DNA of 39,448 nt from Sysuimicrobium calidum (GCA_031459935.1 JAVKHN010000016.1:1-39448), one strand, 5' to 3'; positions 8,090 through 17,035 are shown, counted from the first letter of the stretch. Program-made: numbers and translations. Notes: generated by a model from the sequence alone, not told the origin.

Positions 8090-8409
8090 GGCCTGAGCAC
8101 CTGCTGGAATCTGGGAATGTCCCACGCGGCCCGGTCCACCCGCTCCTGGACATCCACGAACCGCTCCAGGTAGCGGCGGGCCCGGCGCATGTACTCGTAC
8201 GTCCTCTCCTGCCAGCTGTCCGGTTCCACCACCTCCGCGGGCATGCACAGCACGCTGTGGGCCTGCCGCAGCCGCAGAACGTATTCATAGCACGGGTAGG
8301 GCTTCTCCCGGAACTGGACGGTGCGCGGATCCAGCTGCAGCCCCGCGGCCCGCGCGGCTTCCACGAGCCGCCGGATGGCTTCCCGCATGGGCACAGGACG
8401 AACGCTCAT
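8086..8409 (-). CDS. Hypothetical protein, 107 aa
   Basis: Starts at ATG 8409 after GGAGGTG. The protein is soluble, charged and probably helical (AIRRLVEAARAAGL, then YEYMRRARRYLERFVDVQERVDR). I do not recognise a family. It is the first gene of a coupled set with the MBL-fold hydrolase, overlapping it by four bases. In the 90-base divergent gap before the EamA gene there is a TATACT box reading leftward (8441-8446), a possible -10 element, with no convincing -35. Confidence 0.7.
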   Translation of the reverse strand: MSVRPVPMREAIRRLVEAARAAGLQLDPRTVQFREKPYPCYEYVLRLRQAHSVLCMPAEVVEPDSWQERTYEYMRRARRYLERFVDVQERVDRAAWDIPRFQQVLRP

Positions 8410-8499
8410 CTCTCGCACCTCCGCCTTCGGGCCACTCCCTAAGAGTATAACGCCTCCGGGCACGAGGAGTTCCCGACCCGGGACGCGAACCCGCCCTCC

Positions 8500-9402
8500 G
8501 TGCGATCCTCGAACCGGACCGGAGACCTCCTCGTCCTCGCGGCCGCGGTGCTGTGGGGCACCATGGGGATCGCGGTGCGCCGGGCGGATGAGGCAGGAGT
8601 GGGCGTCTTCGAGGCCTCCACGTGGCGGGCGGGGATCGCGTTTTTGGGGATGCTGGGAGGTACCCTCCTCACGGGACCCCGCCGGCTGCGGGTGCGCGGG
8701 CAGGACCTCGGCCTCTTCGCCGCATACGGGTTTGTGAGCATCGCCCTGTTCTTCCTCGCGTACTTCACCGCCATCCGCCTGAGCTCCGTGGCCACCGCGG
8801 CCATCCTCCTTTACACCGCGCCCGCATGGGTGGTGCTCATCGCGCGGCTGGTGCTGGGGGAGCGGCTCACCGCCCGAAAGGGGATCGCGCTCCTGCTGGC
8901 CCTCTGCGGATGCTTCCTCGTGGTGCGGGCCTACGATCCCGCCGCCCTCCGTCTGACCCTCCCCGGGGTCCTGGCGGGGCTCGCCGCCGGGCTCACCTAC
9001 GGGCTCTACAGCATCTTCGGGAAGCTGAGCCTGCGGCGGTACGACCCACCGGTGGTGCTCACCTACGCCCTGGGATTCGGCGCCGCGTTCCTGGTGCTCC
9101 TGGGGGTTGCCGCGGGAATCCCCTTGGAGCGTTTCTCCCCCCACCACGTGAGGCGGGCAGCCGGCCCCGTCCTCTACCTGGGGGTGGTCATCACTCTCCT
9201 CCCGCAGTGGCTGTACATCACCGCACTGCGGCACGTGTCCGCGAGCCGCGCGAGCCTCGTGGCCACCGTGGAGCCCGTGGTGGCCGCTGTGAGCGGGTAC
9301 GCGGTGCTGGGGGAAGGCCTGGACCTCCCGCAGATCCTGGGCGGAGCCCTGGTCCTCGCCGCGGTCCTCCTGGTCCAGGCAGAGCAGACTTCAGGCGCCT
9401 AG
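8500..9402 (+). CDS. EamA-family (drug/metabolite transporter superfamily) permease
   Basis: A 300-residue inner-membrane protein with about ten hydrophobic helices in two repeated EamA halves. The first runs DLLVLAAAVLWGTMGIAVR to GCFLVVRAY; the second begins GVLAGLAAGLTYGLYSIFGK and contains ASRASLVATVEPVVAAVSGY. This repeat is characteristic of DMT-superfamily exporters of amino acids, nucleosides or other metabolites; the substrate cannot be inferred. The start is GTG 8500, with only a weak ribosome binding site. The stop overlaps the stop of the convergent gatD gene: one CTAG tetranucleotide supplies TAG on both strands. Confidence 0.9.
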   Translation: MRSSNRTGDLLVLAAAVLWGTMGIAVRRADEAGVGVFEASTWRAGIAFLGMLGGTLLTGPRRLRVRGQDLGLFAAYGFVSIALFFLAYFTAIRLSSVATAAILLYTAPAWVVLIARLVLGERLTARKGIALLLALCGCFLVVRAYDPAALRLTLPGVLAGLAAGLTYGLYSIFGKLSLRRYDPPVVLTYALGFGAAFLVLLGVAAGIPLERFSPHHVRRAAGPVLYLGVVITLLPQWLYITALRHVSASRASLVATVEPVVAAVSGYAVLGEGLDLPQILGGALVLAAVLLVQAEQTSGA

Positions 9403-10142
9403 CGGTTCCGCACCCGGGCCCGGAGCAGGGCCGTCCGGTGGGCCGCCTCCTCAAAGCGATCGTCGAGCGGCGCAAGCGTCACTTCCCCGTAGCGGCGGCG
9501 CAGGCTCAACCGGATCAGGTGGTCCGCAAAACGCGGGTTTTTGGGAAGCACCGGGCCGTGCAGGTAGGTGCCGAAGACCGTCCCGCAGACTGCCCCCTCC
9601 GTGCGGTCCTGCCCGTTGTTCCCGAACCCCACCACCACCCGCGCGAGGGGCCTTGCCCCCGGCCCCAGCCGCGTCCGGCCCCCGTGGTTCTCGTACCCCA
9701 CCAAGGTGCCGATCCCGGGAAGGGCACACTCCGCCACCACGTCGCCCACGAGCCGCGCGGCCTGGGGACCCGGATGCTCCGTCACCGCATCCAGCAACCC
9801 GACGCCCGGGAGCACCTCCCCCTCCGCGGGCCGGTACGCGTGCCCCAGGAGCTGGTACCCCCCGCACACCCCCAGGATCACCACGCCCCGGGCAGCCGCT
9901 CGGTGCAGCGCACCGGCCTTGTGCTGGAGGTCCCGGGAGACAAGCGCCTGCTGGCGATCCTCCCCGCCCCCCAGGAAGATGAGGTCGTGCGCCTCCGGGT
10001 CCAGGGGCTCTCCGAGCCGTATGGGGGTGATGCGCACCGGGATCCCCCGCCGCCCCGCCCGCCACCGCAGGCAGAGGAGGTTTCCCCGGTCGCCGTAGAG
10101 GTTCAGGAGGTCCGGATAGAGGTGCGCGACCCGCAGCTCCAC
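9399..10142 (-). CDS. gatD: Lipid II isoglutaminyl synthase, glutamine amidotransferase subunit GatD
   Basis: A 247-residue CobB/CobQ-like glutamine amidotransferase. The start is GTG 10142, one base after the murT stop, with GGGAGG inside the end of murT. The N-terminus reads LRVAHLYPDLLNLYGDRGN, as in GatD. The nucleophile is Cys93 in GVCGGYQLLG and the catalytic His is His195 in GTYLHGP. GatD releases ammonia from glutamine and passes it to MurT, which amidates the D-Glu of lipid II to D-isoglutamine, a modification of Gram-positive-type peptidoglycan. The murT-gatD order and tight spacing are the standard operon. Confidence 0.95.
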   Translation of the reverse strand: MELRVAHLYPDLLNLYGDRGNLLCLRWRAGRRGIPVRITPIRLGEPLDPEAHDLIFLGGGEDRQQALVSRDLQHKAGALHRAAARGVVILGVCGGYQLLGHAYRPAEGEVLPGVGLLDAVTEHPGPQAARLVGDVVAECALPGIGTLVGYENHGGRTRLGPGARPLARVVVGFGNNGQDRTEGAVCGTVFGTYLHGPVLPKNPRFADHLIRLSLRRRYGEVTLAPLDDRFEEAAHRTALLRARVRNR

Positions 10143-10143
10143 C

Positions 10144-11526
10144 TCAGGCCTCCCAGAACCCCGAAGCGACGCCCTCCCGCTGCAGGATCCGCCGTAGCTC
10201 CAGCATGGCGGTGTAGGTGGGGAGCACGAGAAGGGTTCCCCCTTCGGGGACGTCCTGCGCTGCGGCGCGCAGGGCCCGGGCGAGGTCCGGTTCCACCAGC
10301 AGCCGTTCCTCCGGGATCCCCGCGTAGCGGAGCCGCAAAGCCAGGTCCGCGGCCCGGAGGCCGCTTGCGACGATCCGCTTCGGGAGATCCTGCAGCCTCT
10401 CGAAGTCCACGTCCCACAACCACGAGACATCCCGCCCGTCCGCGGTCTGGTCGTGGATGGCCACCAGGAGGGCCGCAGGAGGGTGGCGGTCCACGACCCG
10501 CAGCAGGGCGTTGAGCCCCGCAGGGTTCTTCGCGAGCAGGATCTCCAGCTCCACACCGCGCCACCGCAGCCGCTCCGCCCGACCGAAGGCAGGCCGGAAG
10601 CCCTCCAGGGCCCGCTCGATGGCCCCACCGGGAATGCCCAGGGAAAGCGCGGCCGCGGTGGCCGCGAGCGCGTTGTACACGTTGTACAGGCCCGGAAGAG
10701 GGATCCGCACCCGCAGGCCTCCCCCGGGCCAGACCAGGTTCGCCTCCGCTCCCCGCGTGCCGTCCACCCGGATCGCCTCCGCGTGCACCGTGGGATCCGG
10801 GCGCCGCAGCCCGCACCGCTCACACCTGTACCGACCCGCGTGGGAGAGGTACACCACCTCGTAGGTGTACGGGATCCCGCACCGGTAGCAGTAGCGGACG
10901 TCCGCGGCGTCCTCCAGGGCCTCTAGCCCGCAGCCTCTGTCCTCCACCCCGAAGGGCACGGTGGAAAGCGGCAGATCCCGGGCCACCTCCGCCACCTGGG
11001 GATCGTCCGCGTTGAAGCACACGATGGCCTCCGGAAGCCCCTGGAGGGCGGCCCGCCACCGGTGCGCCACCGCCTCCACCTCGCCGTAGCGATCCAGCTG
11101 GTCGCGGAAGAGGTTGAGGAGGACCACCACCCGGGGGCGCAGGACTGGGAGGAGGAGGGAGAAGGCCGCCTCGTCCACCTCGAATACCCCCAGGTCCCCC
11201 CGCACCCGGCCCCGTAGGTCTGTGGCTTCTACCAGGGCGGAGGCGATGCCCGCGGGCAGGTTTGCCCCCGCCCGGTTGTGCACCGCGCGCAGACCCGCGG
11301 CTTTGACCATCTCCGCCACCAGGCGCGCGGTGGTGGTCTTCCCGTTGGTACCGCTCACCACCACGGTACCCCGCGGGAGCTGGGAGGCAAGGGTTCCCAC
11401 GATCTCTGGGTAAACCCGCCGGGCGAGCCGTCCCGGGAGCGTGGTCCCCCCGCCCACCCGCAGGCCACGGCTCACGCGGGCCGCGGACTTGGCCAGGAGG
11501 ATGGCGAAACGCAGGCGTACGGACAC
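10144..11526 (-). CDS. murT: Lipid II isoglutaminyl synthase, Mur-ligase-like subunit MurT
   Basis: A 460-residue protein starting with GTG. The ATP-binding loop SGTNGKTTT is at residues 58-66. A zinc-ribbon insertion with CYRCG and CERCG (Cys213, 216, 235, 238) is the hallmark that separates MurT from ordinary Mur ligases. The C-terminal DUF1727 region includes AIHDQTADGRDVSWLWDVDFE, with the Asp residue implicated in assisting GatD catalysis. With GatD it amidates lipid II using ATP and glutamine-derived ammonia at the cytoplasmic membrane. A LysM-NlpC/P60 wall hydrolase gene lies 37 bases downstream in coordinate terms and upstream in transcription, so this is a cell-wall neighbourhood. 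Confidence 0.95.
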   Translation of the reverse strand: MSVRLRFAILLAKSAARVSRGLRVGGGTTLPGRLARRVYPEIVGTLASQLPRGTVVVSGTNGKTTTARLVAEMVKAAGLRAVHNRAGANLPAGIASALVEATDLRGRVRGDLGVFEVDEAAFSLLLPVLRPRVVVLLNLFRDQLDRYGEVEAVAHRWRAALQGLPEAIVCFNADDPQVAEVARDLPLSTVPFGVEDRGCGLEALEDAADVRYCYRCGIPYTYEVVYLSHAGRYRCERCGLRRPDPTVHAEAIRVDGTRGAEANLVWPGGGLRVRIPLPGLYNVYNALAATAAALSLGIPGGAIERALEGFRPAFGRAERLRWRGVELEILLAKNPAGLNALLRVVDRHPPAALLVAIHDQTADGRDVSWLWDVDFERLQDLPKRIVASGLRAADLALRLRYAGIPEERLLVEPDLARALRAAAQDVPEGGTLLVLPTYTAMLELRRILQREGVASGFWEA

Positions 11527-11563
11527 CGCAGCCCCATCCTACCAGGGATGGGGCTGCGTGTTC

Positions 11564-12361
11564 TCAGTGGTACCGGCGGGCACCCACGAAGCGGGCCCGG
11601 TAGTATCCGTCCCGCAGGGAGTCGATCCGCACCCGACCCCCCGCGGAGGAGGCGTGGATGAAGAGGCCCCCGCCCAGGTAGATCCCCACGTGGGAGGGGC
11701 CGGGGCGGTACGTGGTGAAGAAAACGAGATCCCCCGGCTCCAGCTCCGGGAGCGAGACGGGCCTGCCCACCTCGAACATCTCGAAGGAGGTGCGGGGGAG
11801 GGAGATCCCGAACCGCTGGAACATGGCGTAGATGAATCCCGAGCAATCGAATCCGCTTCCCCCTGTGCCGCCCCAGCGGTACGGTGCTCCCAGGAACCGC
11901 TGGGCGAAGACCGCCAGCACCGCTCCCCGTGAGGTGGAGGCCTGCCGGGTCCGCGGACCCGCCGGGGGAGAGGCGCTCACCCGCAACCGTTGCCCGACCT
12001 GCAGAATGCCCTCTACCGGAATCCCGTTCAGGGCCGCGAGGCGCTCGGGGGTGGTTCCGTACCGGCGAGCGATGCGCCAGAGCGTGTCCCCGGCTTGCAC
12101 CTCGTACACGGGCTCCTCCGGTGAGGCCGCCTGATCGCCCGTCCGCCCAGGGATCTGCAGCACCTGCCCGGGTCGGAGGACATCTGGATTCTCAAGCCCG
12201 TTGGCCTCCGCCAGGTCCCGCACGCTGACCCCATAGCGCGCCGCGATCCGGGTAAGGGTGTCCCCCGGCTGCACGGTGTATAACAGGCCCTGCGCGAAGG
12301 CTCCGGGGGAACCCACGAGGACGAGGCACACAACACCTGCCACCACCTTGGGCCAGTGCAT
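11564..12361 (-). CDS. Secreted LysM-LysM-NlpC/P60 peptidoglycan endopeptidase
   Basis: A 265-residue protein. ATG 12361 is preferred because it follows GAGGGA and starts a clean signal peptide (MHWPKVVAGVVCLVLVG, cleavage after AFA); an in-frame start at 12409 would add 16 residues. Two LysM modules follow at about 28-71 (YTVQPGDTLTRIAARYG) and 85-128 (YEVQAGDTLWRIARRYG), binding glycan chains. The NlpC/P60 domain at about 145-265 has the catalytic set Cys173 (FDCSGF), His224 (PSHVGIYLG) and His236 (FIHASS). It probably cuts peptide stems in the cell wall during growth or division, like the LytE/CwlS group. It reads toward the murT-gatD operon. Confidence 0.93.
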   Translation of the reverse strand: MHWPKVVAGVVCLVLVGSPGAFAQGLLYTVQPGDTLTRIAARYGVSVRDLAEANGLENPDVLRPGQVLQIPGRTGDQAASPEEPVYEVQAGDTLWRIARRYGTTPERLAALNGIPVEGILQVGQRLRVSASPPAGPRTRQASTSRGAVLAVFAQRFLGAPYRWGGTGGSGFDCSGFIYAMFQRFGISLPRTSFEMFEVGRPVSLPELEPGDLVFFTTYRPGPSHVGIYLGGGLFIHASSAGGRVRIDSLRDGYYRARFVGARRYH

Positions 12362-12506
12362 CGCCGTCCCTCGCTCGGGAGCTCTCGGGTCCCGCCCCCG
12401 CGGGACCATAGACGTTTACCAGGATTCGCTCCCGAGAAGGGGGCTCCTCCGTCAATGGGCTAGGCAAGCCATAAAATTTTAAGGAATCCAGTAGGATGAG
12501 GGCGGA

Positions 12507-12537
12507 CAGGGAGAACGGGCCGGGTGGCCTCTCCCTG
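12507..12537 (-). terminator. Hairpin downstream of the DUF151 gene, possible terminator
   Basis: Arms CAGGGAGA and TCTCCCTG pair perfectly, with an inner GGCC/GGCC stem. It lies 25 bases after the DUF151 stop on the minus strand. The T-rich stretch (12475-12482 on the minus strand) comes about 30 bases later, so this is not a canonical intrinsic terminator. Confidence 0.35.
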
Positions 12538-12562
12538 GCCTGCCTTCCAAACCAGAAAGGGA

Positions 12563-13045
12563 CTAGTGAAGCGAGCGCTTGAAGTCGCTGGGCTTAACGT
12601 TTTCGATGAACCGCCGCCACTCCTCCATCTCCTGGTCCTGATCCTCCTCCTTCCGGAGGGGGATGGCGTGGGCGGCGACCTTCTCGTCCACGAAGATGGG
12701 GGCGTTCATCCGCAGGGCCAAGGCGATGGCATCGCTGGGCCGGGAGTCAATGGCGTTCTCCTTCCCGTCCCGCACGAGGTGGATCTCCGCGTAGTAGGTC
12801 TGGTCCCGGACGTCCGTGACCACCACCCGCTTCACGGAGACATCCATGCTCTGGAGGATGTTGCGCAAGAGATCGTGGGTCATGGGTCGGGGCGGCGTGA
12901 TCCCCTGCAGCTGCAGGGCGATGGCCTGGGCTTCCGCGGGGCCCACCCAGATGGGAAGGGCCAACCGCTCCTCCGCGTCCGTGAGCAGGACCACGGGGTT
13001 CATCTGGTGATCCATGGCAACGCCCTTCACCTTCATCCAGATCAC
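12563..13045 (-). CDS. DUF151 (bifunctional nuclease, BFN-like) protein
   Basis: A 160-residue protein from a GTG preceded by a GGAGGAGG run. It has the DUF151 pattern: MIWMKVKGV, then VVLLTDAEERLALPIWVGPAEAQAIAL, the core RPMTHDLL, and the signature SRPSDAIALALRMNAPIFVDEKV. The C-terminal tail is charged (EEDQDQEMEEW), like the UVR-type tail of longer members but without a clear UVR motif. Plant BFN proteins have DNase and RNase activity; the bacterial role is poorly defined. The gene stands 38 bases from the spoVR stop and may be the last gene of the prkA-yhbH-spoVR transcript. Confidence 0.9.
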   Translation of the reverse strand: MIWMKVKGVAMDHQMNPVVLLTDAEERLALPIWVGPAEAQAIALQLQGITPPRPMTHDLLRNILQSMDVSVKRVVVTDVRDQTYYAEIHLVRDGKENAIDSRPSDAIALALRMNAPIFVDEKVAAHAIPLRKEEDQDQEMEEWRRFIENVKPSDFKRSLH

Positions 13046-13083
13046 GGTTCCCCCCTCCTCCGCTCTTCCGCCATTATACCACC

Positions 13084-14238
13084 CTACGATGTCGAGAGCC
13101 CCCGCCGGTCATAGGTGTACACCTTGCCATTGGCCCGCAGCCGGACCGGGTTCCGCCAGAGGGTGTACACGGACCGGAGGTACAGGGCGATGCGCTTGGG
13201 GTCCAGCTTTCTCCCTTCCTCCACGTGCACCAGGGTAAGGTCCCGGGGACCTGTGGGGTCCTCCACCTCGATGGGGGGATCCCCCTTGTAGAGCTTCTGC
13301 TGGATGAGCATCTCCTTGACGGCCCCCACCTCCGTGTTCTTCGTGCGGTCCCGGGGATCGTATACGAACAGGTCCAGCCGGTGCACGAGCTCCTGGGTGA
13401 GCATCTCGTCGACCAGGCGCACGTCCTCGTAGAACCGGCGCACCTCCAGGGCCTTCTGCCATCCCCAGGTCCGCCGGATGTGCTGGAAGAGGGTGTAGCC
13501 GATCATGTAGGTGGCGGGCCGGCTGCAGATGGAGCTGCTGACCTCCGCCCACTGCCGGGCGCTCACCAGCTCCCGCAGCAGTTCCAGTTCCACGAAGGTG
13601 GCCCATCCCTCGTTGATGATGTGGGTGCGCTGGATGAGATCGAAGTACTCCGCCTCCTGCCGGACCGCCTCCAGAATGTACCGCTCGTAGTCCTGGAGGG
13701 GGGCCCGGGCCTCCAGGTAGTAGATGACCCGGCGCGCGCGCCGGGCGGGGTCCCGCTCGAAGGCGTTCACGCTGGTGGCCACGGTGAGGCAGGCGTCCAG
13801 CAGCCGCTCCACCGTCTCCCGTCCGTACTTCTCCTCGAAGGAGCGGAAGGTGCGGGCGTGCTGCTCCGCGAGGTTGAGGATGTCCTTGTTGGACTTACGG
13901 AACCAGTGGTTGTTCGCGAAGAAGTCCGCGTGTCCGTATACGTGGGCGATGACGCAGAGGTTCTGCAGGTAGGTGTTTGTCCGGCGCAGGAAGGCGTAGG
14001 AGGGACGGGTGTTCAGCACCAGCTCCAGGATGCTGAACACCGCCTTCGATTGCTGGGCGTGGATCTCCTTGTAGGCCCCACCCCAGTACCAGTGCACGAA
14101 CCGGTTCGGAAGCCCCATGCTGGCCACTTCCGCGATCTCCTCGCTGTCCGTGAGGCGGAAGACCACGGGGTCGAAGCTCAGGCCCAGCTCCCGGGCGAGC
14201 GCCTCCACCCGCGCGATGACCGTCTCGTACTCCCGCAT
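13084..14238 (-). CDS. spoVR: SpoVR family protein
   Basis: A 384-residue protein with the SpoVR family core: ASMGLPNRFVHWYWGGAYKEIH, SYAFLRRTNT, VIAHVYGHADFFANN and INEGWATFVELELL. ATG 14238 follows a GGGGAGG stretch and fits the known N-terminus. It overlaps the end of yhbH by 61 bases, an unusually long overlap. At 384 aa it is shorter than Bacillus SpoVR (about 470). In Bacillus the protein affects spore cortex formation, but the prkA-yhbH-spoVR trio is found in many non-spore-formers (E. coli yeaG-yeaH-ycgB), where it relates to starvation and stress. A sporulation role here is therefore not implied. Confidence 0.92.
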   Translation of the reverse strand: MREYETVIARVEALARELGLSFDPVVFRLTDSEEIAEVASMGLPNRFVHWYWGGAYKEIHAQQSKAVFSILELVLNTRPSYAFLRRTNTYLQNLCVIAHVYGHADFFANNHWFRKSNKDILNLAEQHARTFRSFEEKYGRETVERLLDACLTVATSVNAFERDPARRARRVIYYLEARAPLQDYERYILEAVRQEAEYFDLIQRTHIINEGWATFVELELLRELVSARQWAEVSSSICSRPATYMIGYTLFQHIRRTWGWQKALEVRRFYEDVRLVDEMLTQELVHRLDLFVYDPRDRTKNTEVGAVKEMLIQQKLYKGDPPIEVEDPTGPRDLTLVHVEEGRKLDPKRIALYLRSVYTLWRNPVRLRANGKVYTYDRRGLSTS

Positions 14239-15356
14239 CTCGCGGTTCCCCCCTCCCCGTTGAGATAGGGGATGAACTCCCGCAGGGCCTGTCGGATGGA
14301 ATCCAGGTCCACCAGATTCACAAAGGACAGGTTAGGCCGCCGACGGCTCAGCTCCTGGACGTACTCGCTGAACCCTCCGATGCCCCGGCCACCGGGGTTC
14401 ACATGCCCGTAGCTGACCACGTCGAACCGTTCCAGGGCTTCCTCGAACCGCCGCTTCGCGAGCTCGAAGTCTCCGCTGCTCGTCTCCCCGTCCGTGAACA
14501 GGAACAGGTACTTGTCGTACTCGCTCACCCCCTCCAGGAGCTCCATGGCCTTCTCCAGGCCGCTGCTGATGTGGGTTCCCCCGCTGCTTTCCACGGAGAA
14601 GAACTCGTCCCGGGTCTTCTCCTCCGCCACGTCCTGGAACACCACGTACCGCCGGAGGTTGGTGGGGTAGCGACGCTCCAGGGCGTACCACAGCAGGAAG
14701 ATCATCTTCCGGACCAGGGCCAGGTAGTCCCCCCGCATGGAGCCGGAGATGTCCAGCACGTAGATCTCCAGGGAGCGGTGGTTCCGGTCCGCGGCAGGGT
14801 CTTCCACGAAGTACCAGCCATCCAGCCGCAGGTCCACGTCGTACTCCGCCACCCCCCGCTCCCGGATGTTCCGGAGGAGGCTGGTGACCATGGTCTCCTC
14901 CAGGTTGAGGTCCGCGGCAAGCCCCCACCGGTCCAGGTCGTCCAGTTCCGGCAGATCCTCCGTCTCCACCTCTCCGCCCCGGCTCACGTGGTGCAGGGCC
15001 GGCAGCTGCAGCTCCTCCAGGAGCACCTCCTGGGCAAGCCGCACGAACTCCTCGAAATCCAGCTCCACCCGCAGCTCCTTGCCGTGGTGATCCCCGCCCA
15101 GCAGCCCCCCGACCGCGTACACCTCCTCTCCGCCCTGCCCCCCCGTGCTCTGCGCCTGCCCCGCGCCCTGGGCCAGGAACCGTTCCTCCTCCCCATACCG
15201 CAGGGTGGGGAGGTCCAGGGTGGTGATCTGGGTCTTCACCTTCCCGTCGATCACCAGCTCCTTCTGCTGGATGAGCTCGTGGAGGTTCTGCTTCAGGTAT
15301 TCCCGCAGGAGGTGGTCGTGTTTGTGCTCCGCGATCCGCGCCCGGTGGATGCGCAT
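14178..15356 (-). CDS. yhbH: YhbH/YeaH family (DUF444) von Willebrand-type protein
   Basis: A 392-residue DUF444 protein. ATG 15356 lies one base after the prkA stop. The metal-ion-dependent adhesion site is DISGSM at residues 202-207, followed by the family block SGGTHISSGLEKAMELL and FLFTDGETSSGDFE. The last 22 residues (from TARCGS) lie inside the spoVR overlap, look unlike the family and are rich in Arg and Ser. The natural end may therefore be near YLNGEGG, with the overlap caused by a shift or an eroded stop. The protein is encoded between PrkA and SpoVR in the conserved stress module. Its molecular role is undefined. Confidence 0.92.
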   Translation of the reverse strand: MRIHRARIAEHKHDHLLREYLKQNLHELIQQKELVIDGKVKTQITTLDLPTLRYGEEERFLAQGAGQAQSTGGQGGEEVYAVGGLLGGDHHGKELRVELDFEEFVRLAQEVLLEELQLPALHHVSRGGEVETEDLPELDDLDRWGLAADLNLEETMVTSLLRNIRERGVAEYDVDLRLDGWYFVEDPAADRNHRSLEIYVLDISGSMRGDYLALVRKMIFLLWYALERRYPTNLRRYVVFQDVAEEKTRDEFFSVESSGGTHISSGLEKAMELLEGVSEYDKYLFLFTDGETSSGDFELAKRRFEEALERFDVVSYGHVNPGGRGIGGFSEYVQELSRRRPNLSFVNLVDLDSIRQALREFIPYLNGEGGTARCGSTRRSSRGWRRSPGSWA

Positions 15357-15357
15357 G

Positions 15358-17019
15358 CTACACGCTCCGCCCGATGATCTTCAACAGGCTCCGCGCACAC
15401 ACCTCGCAGTACCCGTACTCCTCGATGGCAGTGCGGTACAGGGTCTGCAGCAGGGCCCGGCTCTGCGGGTCCATCTCCTCCGTCTTGTCGTAGAGGCGCA
15501 GGCAGTTCTTGATCTTGTTGAACACCACCTCGTTGATGGCCCCCCGCAGGTGCTCGTTTTCCGTGTAGGGCAGGCTCACGAGCTCCTCCTTGCGCTCCAC
15601 AAGCACGTTCTCGAAGGCCAGCCGACCCTGGCGGCTAATCTGACGCTTCGCGATGAGGATCCCCTCCACCTCGTCCAGAAGCTCCTTCTCCCGTTCCGCC
15701 AGCGGCTCCCCCAGCACGTGCCGGCTCACCGCATCCAGGTAGTTCCGGTAGAGATTCTGGCCGTACTCGAAGAACTGGGTAGGTACGATGCGCTCCACGA
15801 TGAGGGCGATCTTTCCCTGGATGAACTCCATCTTGGTCTCCTCGAACTGACGCAGGAGCTCCTTCAGGTTCAGGTCCTTCATGGACTGGTGCTCGAAGGT
15901 GCGCTCGATGGCCTCGGAGATGAGCTCGAGATCCAGGCAGGTGTCCGCCTTCGCGTAGGCGTAGGAGAAGGCATCCTCGAAGAACCGCGGGCTCAGGCCC
16001 CGCATCCCTCCGGATTCCTCCCGGGTCTTGAGGGCATAGCGGGCGGCCAGCTCGTACACGTCCTGAGGCGCGTGCTTGCGCTCCCCGCGGCGACGGTTGG
16101 CCCGCTCCACCAGGGTCCGGTAGATCTCTGTCTCCCCCGCTAGGTCCATGTTGTACGGGAAGTCGATCTTGTGAATGCGACCCCGCAGGGGCTCCATGAT
16201 GTCCTCCTGCAGGAAGACGTTGTACTCGGGATAGTTGGTGTGCCCGATGACCACCAGGTCCACATGCACCGTGGGGAAGTTGGCGAGATCCACGCGCTTG
16301 GACTGGATGAGCTCCAGGAGCAAGGACAGCAGCTGCCGGCGGCTCTTGAAGACCTCCGTCCAGTCCAGAATTCCCCGGTTCGCCCAGATGATCTTGCCCT
16401 CGAAATCGTAGGCATCCGGATCGTAGGTGGAGCCCCGCTCCTTGAGCATGGCGAAGTTGATGTTGCCCACGAAGTTGGTGATGTCCTCCCGGCGCAGGTC
16501 CGTGGGGGTGTGCTTGGCGATCCCCACCTTGTGACGGGCAGAGATGTAGATCCGCCTCACGGGTACGTGCTCCCATCCTCCGGACCGGCGGATGAGCCGC
16601 TCGCACACGGGACAGGGCACGGCCTCCTCGTGCCAGTACAGGCCGTACTGGTCCAGCACCTCGTGGGGGACGAGATCGAAGGGGTGCTGGTGGAAGGGGC
16701 AGCCCTCCACCGCATACAGCACCCCCGCCTCCGTCCGGGAGTACTCCTCCAGCTTCCGCTTCAGCTTGTCCACGGTCATGCTCTTGCCGGACCCCTGCGG
16801 CCCCACCAGCAGGAGCAACCGGCGCTCCATGGACATGGCATATCCCCGGAAGTAGCTCACGATGTCCTGGAGCTGCTTGCTCATCCCGTAGATTCCCTCG
16901 AAGACCTTCTCCGGCCCGAAGTACTCGATCATGTCCGCGATGTAGTGATGCGTGGTGCGCGTGAGCCGCTCGTCACTCCGAGCTGCCTGCAGGTACTCCC
17001 CCACCGTCCGGATCTCCAT
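15358..17019 (-). CDS. prkA: PrkA family AAA+ serine protein kinase/protease
   Basis: A 553-residue PrkA protein starting at ATG 17019 after AGAGGAAG. It has the N-terminal AAA core with Walker A GPQGSGKS (residues 73-80) and the family segments GCPFHQHPFDLVP, VPCPVCERLI, WANRGILDWTEVFK, VVIGHTNYPEYN and MRGLSPRFFEDAFS. It is shorter than Bacillus PrkA (about 630 aa), mostly in the N-terminal and inter-motif regions. PrkA is reported as a serine kinase and as an ATP-dependent protease in starvation and sporulation. It heads an operon with yhbH and spoVR. A near-consensus promoter and a structured leader precede it. Confidence 0.95.
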   Translation of the reverse strand: MEIRTVGEYLQAARSDERLTRTTHHYIADMIEYFGPEKVFEGIYGMSKQLQDIVSYFRGYAMSMERRLLLLVGPQGSGKSMTVDKLKRKLEEYSRTEAGVLYAVEGCPFHQHPFDLVPHEVLDQYGLYWHEEAVPCPVCERLIRRSGGWEHVPVRRIYISARHKVGIAKHTPTDLRREDITNFVGNINFAMLKERGSTYDPDAYDFEGKIIWANRGILDWTEVFKSRRQLLSLLLELIQSKRVDLANFPTVHVDLVVIGHTNYPEYNVFLQEDIMEPLRGRIHKIDFPYNMDLAGETEIYRTLVERANRRRGERKHAPQDVYELAARYALKTREESGGMRGLSPRFFEDAFSYAYAKADTCLDLELISEAIERTFEHQSMKDLNLKELLRQFEETKMEFIQGKIALIVERIVPTQFFEYGQNLYRNYLDAVSRHVLGEPLAEREKELLDEVEGILIAKRQISRQGRLAFENVLVERKEELVSLPYTENEHLRGAINEVVFNKIKNCLRLYDKTEEMDPQSRALLQTLYRTAIEEYGYCEVCARSLLKIIGRSV

Positions 17020-17035
17020 AGGCTTCCTCTATATC

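Noticed and set aside
13084..17019. Evidence that the organism forms spores
   Set aside because: prkA-yhbH-spoVR occurs in many non-spore-formers, including E. coli. No sporulation-specific genes are in the window.
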